From Bacillus sp. FJAT-27245 (GTDB taxonomy: Bacteria; Bacillota; Bacilli; Bacillales; Cytobacillaceae), in assembly GCF_001273955.1 (NCBI RefSeq), contig NZ_LIGI01000001.1:1728022-1763241 (forward strand): 35,220 nucleotides of DNA. Direction: 5' to 3'. Below are positions 29,256 through 35,220 of this stretch, piece after piece. A model generated the notes under the pieces. It saw only the letters and a list, made by a program, of their open reading frames with translations. It made no database searches and had not been told where the DNA came from. Both the position numbers and the translations under genes were made by a program. How positions within the stretch are numbered: the stretch's first letter is position 1; each line of letters starts with the position of its first letter.

Positions 29256-30212
29256 ATGGCAAAACGGTTTGGACTGTTTTTTGTGGCATGTTTTTTTTCA
29301 TTATCATTAGTTAACAGCCCGCTGGTCGGGACATACATACAATCGCTGAAAGCTGGCGGACAGGCCGTTTCTAAGCAGAAAGATCCTTTGTATGAGAAAA
29401 TTTCATTGGCTGCAGAGGAAAAAAGGATTCCGCCTGAAGATGCCCGCATTGATAAAGTATGGAAGGCGATGCCGGGATATAATGGCCTGGAGGTCGACAT
29501 ACCTGGCTCATACCGAAAAATGAAAGCTTCAGGAAAATTTGACCCGAAGAAGCTCGTTTATAAGCAGGTCAGGCCTAAGGTACACCTGGGCCAATTGCCG
29601 CCTGCTCCAATTTTCAGGGGGAGCCCGTCAAAGCCGATGGTGTCGTTTGCCGTTAATGTTGCCTGGGGGAACGAGTACTTGCCGGATATGCTGGCCGTGA
29701 TGAAGAGGCACAATGTGTCCGCGAGTTTTTTTCTTGAAGGAAATTGGGTAAAGAAGAATCCAGAGTTGGCAAAGATGATTGCCACGGCCGGCCATGAAAT
29801 CGGCAACCATTCTTATTCCCACGTGGATATGAAACGAATATCCAGGGAAAAGGCCCTCGATGAGTTAAGACGGACGAATGAGGTCATAGAAGCGACAACC
29901 GGCAATAAATGTACTTGGTTTGCCCCGCCAAGCGGCAGTATGGGCTCGGAAACAGCAGCGATTGCCGCCGAAACGGGGATGAGGACAATCATGTGGACGG
30001 TTGATACGGTTGACTGGCAAAAGCCGAGTCCGGATACAATTATTAACAGGGTATCATCGAAGGTTGCAAACGGCTCAATTATTCTAATGCATCCGACTGA
30101 GCCGACTGCAATTGCACTGGAACGATTAATATTATTGATAAAAGAAAAAAAACTGAAAATCGGCACGGTATCCGATATGCTCTCGGAAAGCAGGGTGGAA
30201 GTAATTGATTAG
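29256..30212 (+). CDS. ylxY: YlxY, NodB-type polysaccharide deacetylase homologue with degenerate active site
   Basis: Secreted or membrane-anchored protein of 318 residues related to carbohydrate esterase family 4. A hydrophobic N-terminal signal segment (about 4-25) is followed by a linker (R64-V101) and the NodB domain (about 128-305). The usual TFDDG of motif 1 is replaced by FAVNVAWGN (131-139), so both metal/base Asp residues are missing; the H-S-Y-S-H of motif 2 (185-189) is kept. Motif 3 is APPSG, without the Arg; LMHP (277-280) is kept. The same degeneration occurs in B. subtilis YlxY. ATG 29256 follows GGAGGAGGGAG. A role in the sporulating cell envelope is inferred from the neighbours. 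Confidence 0.93.
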   Translation: MAKRFGLFFVACFFSLSLVNSPLVGTYIQSLKAGGQAVSKQKDPLYEKISLAAEEKRIPPEDARIDKVWKAMPGYNGLEVDIPGSYRKMKASGKFDPKKLVYKQVRPKVHLGQLPPAPIFRGSPSKPMVSFAVNVAWGNEYLPDMLAVMKRHNVSASFFLEGNWVKKNPELAKMIATAGHEIGNHSYSHVDMKRISREKALDELRRTNEVIEATTGNKCTWFAPPSGSMGSETAAIAAETGMRTIMWTVDTVDWQKPSPDTIINRVSSKVANGSIILMHPTEPTAIALERLILLIKEKKLKIGTVSDMLSESRVEVID

Positions 30213-30233
30213 CTTGAGGGGCTCCTCTAAAAT

Positions 30234-30262
30234 TTGGAGAATCCGCCCTAAACATGTAAAAT
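30234..30262 (+). promoter_or_regulatory. Candidate sigmaA promoter of mlpA
   Basis: TTGGAG (30234-30239), 17-bp spacer, TAAAAT (30257-30262), 47 bp before the mlpA start. Confidence 0.45.
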
Positions 30263-30309
30263 GATTTCAGAGCAAGCCGCAGCAGTTGTCCAAGAACAGG
30301 AGGAATTCG

Positions 30310-31548
30310 ATGATTAAGAAATATACTTGTCAAAATGGTGTACGGGTTGTGCTGGAAACGATTCCAACGGTAAGGTCCGTTGCCATCGGAGTCTGGATCG
30401 GAACAGGCTCCAGAAATGAACTGCCTGAGAATAACGGAATTTCACACTTTTTGGAGCATATGTTCTTCAAAGGGACAAAAACGCGTACAGCCAGGGAAAT
30501 CGCTGAATCATTCGATAGCATCGGCGGCCAGGTAAATGCCTTTACTTCGAAAGAATACACCTGCTATTACGCAAAGGTGCTTGATACGCATGCGGATTTC
30601 GCGTTAGAAATCCTTTCTGATATGTTTTTCAATTCAATATTTGACAGCGAAGAGCTAAAGAAGGAGAAGAACGTTGTCCTGGAAGAAATCAAAATGTACG
30701 ACGACACGCCGGATGACATCGTCCATGATCTTTTAAGCAAAGCGGTTTATGAATCCCATCCGCTCGGCTATCCGATCCTGGGAACCGAATCGACGCTTGA
30801 AACGTTCACGAGTGACACGCTAAAGGACTATATTTTTAATTATTATACTCCCGATAATGTTGTCATTTCGATCGCCGGGAATATTTCGGACACCTTTATT
30901 TCGGAGGTGGAAAAGTATTTCGGCTCATATGAGGGCGGCAATCCTAACTTCAGCGAGAACAAACCGGTTTTCCATGCGAACAGGCTTTCACGGAAAAAAG
31001 AAACGGAGCAGGCCCACCTTTGCATCGGATTTGAAGGGCTGAAGGTTGGCCATGAGGATATTTACAGCCTGATTGTGTTGAACAATGTCCTTGGAGGAAG
31101 CATGAGCAGCCGTCTGTTCCAGGACGTCCGTGAACAGCGCGGCCTCGCCTATTCGGTCTTTTCGTATCATTCAGCCTACCAGGATAGCGGGATTGTCACG
31201 ATTTATGGCGGAACCGGCGCCAACCAGCTCGATTTACTGTATGAAACAATCCAGGAAACACTTGATACACTGAAGCGTGACGGCATTACCGAAAAAGAGC
31301 TGATAAACAGCAAGGAGCAGCTTAAGGGAAGCCTGATGCTTAGCCTTGAGAGCACGAACAGCAGGATGAGCCGGAATGGGAAAAATGAACTGCTGTTAAA
31401 ACATCATCGTTCACTGGATGAAATTGTTGAGCTAATCGACAATGTAACAAAACAGGGCGTCGACCGTCTGGCAAACTCGATTTTCACTGACCACTTCTCG
31501 ATTTCCCTAATCAGCCCAGATGGAGTACTTCCGGCAAAATTGAAATAG
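30310..31548 (+). CDS. mlpA: M16-family zinc metalloprotease MlpA (YmxG)
   Basis: Mitochondrial-processing-peptidase-like zinc protease, 412 residues. The inverted zinc motif HFLEH (46-50) is intact, with the third ligand most likely Glu126 in VVLEEIKMYDD (123-133). Downstream are the substrate-binding half with ALCIGF-like and LNNVLGGSMSSRLFQDVREQRGLAYSV patterns typical of M16B. ATG 30310 follows ACAGGAGGA; an upstream in-frame TTG at 30286 has no support. The B. subtilis homologue has been linked to regulation of extracellular protease production; its substrate is unknown. A terminator follows. Confidence 0.95.
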   Translation: MIKKYTCQNGVRVVLETIPTVRSVAIGVWIGTGSRNELPENNGISHFLEHMFFKGTKTRTAREIAESFDSIGGQVNAFTSKEYTCYYAKVLDTHADFALEILSDMFFNSIFDSEELKKEKNVVLEEIKMYDDTPDDIVHDLLSKAVYESHPLGYPILGTESTLETFTSDTLKDYIFNYYTPDNVVISIAGNISDTFISEVEKYFGSYEGGNPNFSENKPVFHANRLSRKKETEQAHLCIGFEGLKVGHEDIYSLIVLNNVLGGSMSSRLFQDVREQRGLAYSVFSYHSAYQDSGIVTIYGGTGANQLDLLYETIQETLDTLKRDGITEKELINSKEQLKGSLMLSLESTNSRMSRNGKNELLLKHHRSLDEIVELIDNVTKQGVDRLANSIFTDHFSISLISPDGVLPAKLK

Positions 31549-31559
31549 AAGATTTATTG

Positions 31560-31586
31560 AAGCCATTGCGGATGCAATGGCTTTTT
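31560..31586 (+). terminator. Intrinsic terminator after mlpA
   Basis: AGCCATTGC pairs with GCAATGGCT around a GGAT loop, then TTTTT. Confidence 0.9.
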
Positions 31587-31672
31587 GCATGGCGGGATGG
31601 GCAGGGGGCAGCCAAACATCCAAAAATCCAATTGTACACGCAAGAGTAAAATAGCTGTCCTTCATAGGTAGT

Positions 31673-31699
31673 CTATTTTCCTGCCAAAAGCTATACACT
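31673..31699 (+). promoter_or_regulatory. Candidate sigmaE-type promoter of ymxH
   Basis: CTATT (31673-31677), 14-bp spacer, TATACACT (31692-31699), each one mismatch from the sigmaE elements ATATT and CATACAnT with the correct spacing. It lies 30 bp before the TTG start of ymxH and fits the sporulation annotation of this family. Confidence 0.4.
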
Positions 31700-31728
31700 A
31701 GTAAGAGAATAGCAGGGGGGCGATCAAA

Positions 31729-31977
31729 TTGAGGCTGAGCGAGCTAAGCGGAAAGGAAATTGTGGATGTGAAGCGGGCGGAACGGCTGGGAGTCCTTGGC
31801 CAGACTGATCTTGAAATAAATGAACAGACAGGCCAGATCCAGGCATTGCTGATCCCGTCACTAAAATGGTTTGGCCTCCGGAAGCAGGGCGATGAAATTC
31901 GGGTTCAATGGAAGCACATAAAAAAAATCGGTGCTGATATGATTATCATTGATTTCCCTGGAGAAGCCGATGAATAG
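31729..31977 (+). CDS. ymxH: YlmC/YmxH-family sporulation protein (PRC-barrel)
   Basis: Small PRC-barrel-like protein of 82 residues with a TTG start after AGCAGGGGGG. The family sequence MRLSELSGKEIVDVKRAERL, then GVLGQTDLEINEQTGQI and KWFGLRKQGDEI is clear. It is found only in spore formers and annotated as a sporulation protein; a biochemical role is not known. It has a terminator before it and a probable one after it, so it is a single-gene unit. Confidence 0.9.
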   Translation: MRLSELSGKEIVDVKRAERLGVLGQTDLEINEQTGQIQALLIPSLKWFGLRKQGDEIRVQWKHIKKIGADMIIIDFPGEADE

Positions 31978-32074
31978 CTTCAAAGAAAGACAAAAGCTTT
32001 TATAGGAAATTTAAGTTAAAGCGACTTGATTTTGCCAACAGCTAAATAACGATAATAACATTATGTTAACAAAG

Positions 32075-32105
32075 CTCGGTTGATGGACAGCCGGGTTATT
32101 TTTTT
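32075..32105 (+). terminator. Terminator after ymxH
   Basis: CTCGGTT pairs with AGCCGGG (two G-T pairs) followed by TTATTTTTTT. The rest of the 355-bp ymxH-dpaA gap holds the candidate dpaA promoter and otherwise nothing recognised. Confidence 0.6.
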
Positions 32106-32248
32106 GTGCAAATTTACATTCTCCGTGTGAGAGGTGTACAAGTTGAAAACTGCACTGTCTTCAATTGCCTTAATTGGGCTGTGATTGAAGCGACTGGCAC
32201 TTTACACAGACAAGAGGCGTGGAAATAATAGAGCATTGTTTGTTTTTC

Positions 32249-32277
32249 ACAGAAATCCGCTTCCCTTCATAAACTGA
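32249..32277 (+). promoter_or_regulatory. Candidate sigmaK promoter of dpaA
   Basis: ACA (32249-32251), 16-bp spacer, CATA-AAC-TGA (32268-32277), close to the sigmaK pattern AC...N16-17...CATAnnnTA. The B. subtilis dipicolinate synthase operon is transcribed by sigmaK in the mother cell. Confidence 0.5.
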
Positions 32278-32332
32278 TAAGTAGCCTGGAGACCTGGGCA
32301 CGAATGATTCTTATAAAGAAGGTGAAGGGTTC

Positions 32333-33235
32333 ATGCTGACAGGTATGCAGATAGCCATCATTGGCGGAGATGCCCGGCAGCTCGAAATTATCAGGAAGCT
32401 GACCGAACTGGACGCAAGACTATCGCTGATTGGTTTCGAGCAACTGGATCATGCCTTTACAGGTGCGCAAAAGGAAAAACTTGCAGAAGCGGACTTATCC
32501 GAAATGGATGCGCTCATCCTCCCGGTTTCGGGAACGAGCCTGGAGGGCCAGGTTGAAACGATTTTTTCGAATGAGCAAGTTATTTTAACAGAAGCATGTT
32601 TAGCCAAAACGCCTGAGTCGTGCACGGTTTATACCGGAATCACCAATCCATATTTGACGCGAATAACGAAGCAGGCGAAAAGGCGGCTTATCCAGCTGTT
32701 TGAGCGGGATGATGTGGCCATTTACAACTCGATTCCAACCGTCGAGGGAACGATTATGATGGCGATCCAGCATACCGATATTACAATCCACGGATCCAAA
32801 GTGGCAGTGCTCGGGCTTGGAAGGACCGGCATGAGTGTTGCGCGGGCGTTTTCCGCTCTTGGAGCCAAGGTGAAAGTGGGAGCAAGGAAGAGCGAACACC
32901 TTGCGAGGGTTACGGAAATGGCACTTGAGCCTTTTCATCTTTCTGATATAGAAAAAGAACTTAGGGATATGGATATCGTTATCAATACGGTACCGCACCC
33001 AATCGTCAGTGCTTCTGTCATTTCGAAAATGGCGGCGCATACGCTGATTATCGATCTAGCATCCAAACCAGGAGGAACAGACTTCCGTTATGCGGAAAAA
33101 CGGGGCATCAAGGCGCTCCTGGCCCCGGGGCTTCCCGGAATCGTGGCCCCGAAAACAGCTGGGCAGATTTTGGCGAATGTCTTGACGCAATTGCTCCAAG
33201 CGGATTTAAAAAATCGAAAGGGGAAAGCAACATGA
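32333..33235 (+). CDS. dpaA: Dipicolinate synthase subunit A (SpoVFA)
   Basis: NAD(P)-dependent subunit of dipicolinate synthase, which makes the Ca-chelating spore-core acid from dihydrodipicolinate in the mother cell. It has 300 residues. The N-terminus MLTGMQIAIIGGDARQLEI and the Rossmann loop VAVLGLGRTG (157-166) are diagnostic, and the C-terminal GLPGIVAPKTAGQILANVL is highly conserved. AAGGTGAAGGG precedes the ATG. The stop overlaps dpaB by ATGA. This gene is strong evidence for endospore formation. Confidence 0.97.
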   Translation: MLTGMQIAIIGGDARQLEIIRKLTELDARLSLIGFEQLDHAFTGAQKEKLAEADLSEMDALILPVSGTSLEGQVETIFSNEQVILTEACLAKTPESCTVYTGITNPYLTRITKQAKRRLIQLFERDDVAIYNSIPTVEGTIMMAIQHTDITIHGSKVAVLGLGRTGMSVARAFSALGAKVKVGARKSEHLARVTEMALEPFHLSDIEKELRDMDIVINTVPHPIVSASVISKMAAHTLIIDLASKPGGTDFRYAEKRGIKALLAPGLPGIVAPKTAGQILANVLTQLLQADLKNRKGKAT

Positions 33236-33831
33236 ATCTTAAAGGGAAACGAATCGGTTTCGGCCTTACAGGCTCACATTGCACATACGATGCCGTCTAT
33301 CCGGAAATTGAGAAGCTGGTGAACGCTGGCGCGGAGGTTGTTCCCATTGTCACGTTTACGGTAAAGAATACCGAGACAAGATTCGGCAAGGGAGAGGACT
33401 GGATTGACAGGATCGAAAAGCTCACCGGGAAAACAGCCATAGATTCAATCGTGAGAGCTGAGCCACTCGGCCCGAAGGAACCACTCGATTGCATGGTCAT
33501 CGCCCCATTGACCGGAGCCTCGATGAGCAAATTCGCGAACGCGATCAATGATTCCCCTGTATTGATGGCGGCCAAGGCCACACTCCGGAACCAGAAGCCG
33601 GTCGTTCTTGGAATCTCCACGAACGATGCACTTGGGCTGAATGGCGTTAACCTGATGAGGCTCATGTCGGCGAAAAATATTTACTTCATTCCGTTCGGGC
33701 AGGACGATCCTGTTAAAAAACCCAATTCAATGGTTGCTCGGATGGGGCTTTTAAAAGAAACGGTAGAATCGGCCCTGGAAGGGGTTCAATTGCAGCCAGT
33801 TCTCGTCGAAAGATACCTCGATAAAAACTAG
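33232..33831 (+). CDS. dpaB: Dipicolinate synthase subunit B (SpoVFB)
   Basis: Flavoprotein-like subunit (Pfam flavoprotein fold) paired with DpaA; 199 residues. KGKRIGFGLTGSHCTYDAV at the N-terminus, DCMVIAPLTGASMSKFANAI and the C-terminal IPFGQDDPVKKPNSMVARM match SpoVFB closely. It starts inside the dpaA stop (ATGA, 33232-33235), so the two subunits are translationally coupled. asd and dapG downstream feed the same aspartate pathway. Confidence 0.97.
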   Translation: MNLKGKRIGFGLTGSHCTYDAVYPEIEKLVNAGAEVVPIVTFTVKNTETRFGKGEDWIDRIEKLTGKTAIDSIVRAEPLGPKEPLDCMVIAPLTGASMSKFANAINDSPVLMAAKATLRNQKPVVLGISTNDALGLNGVNLMRLMSAKNIYFIPFGQDDPVKKPNSMVARMGLLKETVESALEGVQLQPVLVERYLDKN

Positions 33832-33853
33832 CCAATTCGAACCAGCCATGCAA

Positions 33854-33888
33854 TTGATTATTTCATTGTCGGGTGAATGTGATAAAAT
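33854..33888 (+). promoter_or_regulatory. Candidate promoter region of asd-dapG
   Basis: TTGATT at 33854 and TGTGATAAAAT at 33878-33888; spacing to the best -10 is longer than ideal (19-23 bp), so the exact hexamers are uncertain. Confidence 0.35.
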
Positions 33889-33904
33889 GTAGGAAAGTTT
33901 GTCG

Positions 33905-33962
33905 GCGGGCAAGGCCCGCTGATATCTTTCATACATATGGACTTCCTTTAAGGGGAAGCTCC
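33905..33962 (+). other. Two hairpins in the asd leader
   Basis: GCGGGC / GCCCGC around AAG (33905-33919), and CTTCC / GGAAG extended by GGA / TCC (33939-33962). No T-run follows either, so they are not simple terminators. Confidence 0.5.
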
Positions 33963-34029
33963 ATCATAGGATTGCATTCACTTAAATAATCTGAGCGTAC
34001 GCTTGTTGGATGGAAGGGGTTAACAGAAA

Positions 34030-35085
34030 ATGGATCGTCAAACCGGATTGAAAGTGGCTGTGGTAGGTGCAACTGGCGCTGTTGGCCAGCAAATAATTGA
34101 AACATTGGCGAAAAGGAATTTTCCGATTGAAAAACTTGTCCTGTTGTCCTCATCCCGGTCGGCAGGTAAAATTGTTACAGTAAACGGGAAGGAGCATGTA
34201 GTCGAGGAGGCAAGGCCGGAAAGCTTTGAAGGCATCGATATCGCTTTATTCAGTGCAGGCGGCAGCGTATCGAAGGAGCTAGCGCCGGAAGCGGCAAAGC
34301 GCGGTGCCATTGTCATCGATAATACGAGCGCATTCCGGATGGACCAGGAAGTGCCCCTCGTTGTTCCGGAAGTGAATGAAGAGGATGTCCATACTCATAA
34401 AGGAATAATCGCGAACCCGAACTGTTCAACAATTCAGATGGTTGTTGCGCTTGAACCGATTCGCAAGAAATTTGGCCTGAAAAAAATCATCGTCTCCACA
34501 TACCAGGCAGTTTCCGGCGCGGGAGCAGCGGCGATTGAGGAACTGAAGGCGGAAACAAAGGCCATACTTGCCGGTGAGCCATATGAACCTAAAGTTCTTC
34601 CGGTTAAAAGTGCAGACAGGCATTATCAAATTGCCTTCAACGCCATTCCGCAAATCGACATGTTTGAGGATAATGGCTTTACATTTGAAGAACTCAAAAT
34701 GATCAATGAAACGAAAAAAATCATGCACGACCAGAACCTTCAGGTAGCGGCTACATGCGTCAGGCTCCCTGTCGAGACAGGCCACTCGGAATCGCTTTAC
34801 ATTGAAATCGAATCCGACGGTGTAACCGCGGACGATATTAAGGAACTTTTAAAAGAAGCGCCAGGGGTTGTCCTCCAGGATGATCCGGCCAACCAGGTAT
34901 ACCCGATGCCAGCTGATTGTGTAGGGAAACAGGATGTATTTGTCGGCAGGGTAAGAAGGGATCTTGATAACACGAAGGGCTTCCATATGTGGGTCGTTTC
35001 GGACAATCTCCTGAAAGGCGCGGCCTGGAACTCCGTTCAAATCGCGGAAAGCCTTGTCCGCCTCGGAGTCGTTGGACAAAAATAA
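34030..35085 (+). CDS. asd: Aspartate-semialdehyde dehydrogenase
   Basis: NADPH-dependent reduction of aspartyl phosphate to aspartate semialdehyde, the branch point to lysine, diaminopimelate, dipicolinate, threonine and methionine. It has 351 residues. The Rossmann loop GATGAVG (13-19), the catalytic Cys132 in NPNCST, the active-site motif QAVSGAGAAAIEEL and the C-terminal LPVETGHSESLYIE are present. AAGGGG lies before the ATG. It is followed 30 bp later by dapG, as in the B. subtilis asd-dapG-dapA operon. Confidence 0.97.
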   Translation: MDRQTGLKVAVVGATGAVGQQIIETLAKRNFPIEKLVLLSSSRSAGKIVTVNGKEHVVEEARPESFEGIDIALFSAGGSVSKELAPEAAKRGAIVIDNTSAFRMDQEVPLVVPEVNEEDVHTHKGIIANPNCSTIQMVVALEPIRKKFGLKKIIVSTYQAVSGAGAAAIEELKAETKAILAGEPYEPKVLPVKSADRHYQIAFNAIPQIDMFEDNGFTFEELKMINETKKIMHDQNLQVAATCVRLPVETGHSESLYIEIESDGVTADDIKELLKEAPGVVLQDDPANQVYPMPADCVGKQDVFVGRVRRDLDNTKGFHMWVVSDNLLKGAAWNSVQIAESLVRLGVVGQK

Positions 35086-35115
35086 AATACAACATAGCAG
35101 TTTTGGGGTGCTTGA

Positions 35116-35220
35116 ATGAAAGTAATTGTCCAGAAGTTTGGCGGAACATCCGTCAGGAACGAAGAAAGCAGGCAAAATGCCAAAAGACATATAGAACAGG
35201 CCCTTTCGGAGGGGTATAAG
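35116..35220 (+). CDS. dapG: Aspartokinase I (DapG), N-terminal fragment
   Basis: The first 35 residues of an aspartate kinase run off the window end. MKVIVQKFGGTSV contains the KFGGTS nucleotide/substrate motif of aspartokinases. The ATG at 35116 follows a modest GGGGTG. DapG rather than LysC is inferred from its place directly after asd. It catalyses the step before Asd. Confidence 0.9.
   Translation, partial: MKVIVQKFGGTSVRNEESRQNAKRHIEQALSEGYK

Noticed and set aside
32160-32240. A third R1 copy before dpaA
   Set aside because: Only GGCTGTG and GATTGAAGCG resemble R1; the match is too short and gapped to claim.
33832-34029. Lysine riboswitch before asd-dapG
   Set aside because: The leader is too short and lacks the conserved multi-helix core.

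Overview
The window is a 35.2-kb stretch of chromosome from a spore-forming Bacillaceae bacterium (Bacillus sensu lato; the species cannot be fixed from this sequence). All genes lie on the + strand. The order xerC-hslV-hslU-codY-rpsB-tsf-pyrH-frr-uppS-cdsA-dxr-rasP-proS-polC-rimP-nusA-rnpM-ylxQ-infB-ylxP-rbfA-truB-ribF-rpsO-pnpA-ylxY-mlpA-ymxH-dpaA-dpaB-asd-dapG is the one known from Bacillus subtilis. The difference is that the large flagellar/chemotaxis operon found there between codY and rpsB is absent.

Layout: (1) 1-3118, the recombinase/protease/CodY operon (the end of xerC, hslV, hslU, codY). (2) 3119-7880, translation and nucleotide genes rpsB, tsf, pyrH and frr, separated by unusually long gaps that hold two families of non-coding interspersed repeats, several strong terminators and replacement promoters. 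(3) 7882-13959, isoprenoid and envelope genes uppS, cdsA, dxr and rasP, then proS. (4) 14146-18477, the replicative polymerase polC. (5) 18501-26246, the rimP-nusA-infB transcription/translation operon continuing through rbfA, truB and ribF, with a probable NusA-responsive attenuator in its leader. (6) 26271-28962, rpsO and pnpA, each with its own promoter and terminator. (7) 29256-33831, ylxY, mlpA, ymxH and the dipicolinate synthase genes dpaA/dpaB, which mark a sporulating organism. (8) 34030-35220, asd and the start of dapG, which supply aspartate semialdehyde for lysine, peptidoglycan and dipicolinate.

The coding content is conserved and mostly ordinary. No phage, insertion sequence transposase, CRISPR array, tRNA or rRNA is visible. 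The unusual material is: an expanded octapeptide (RPQG) tract in the N-terminal part of IF2; interspersed repeats inserted at three operon junctions, which appear to have rewired transcription of rpsB, tsf and uppS; regulatory hairpins around rimP/nusA and between rbfA and truB; and sporulation-type promoter candidates before ymxH and dpaA. I did not find a convincing wholly new multi-gene system.
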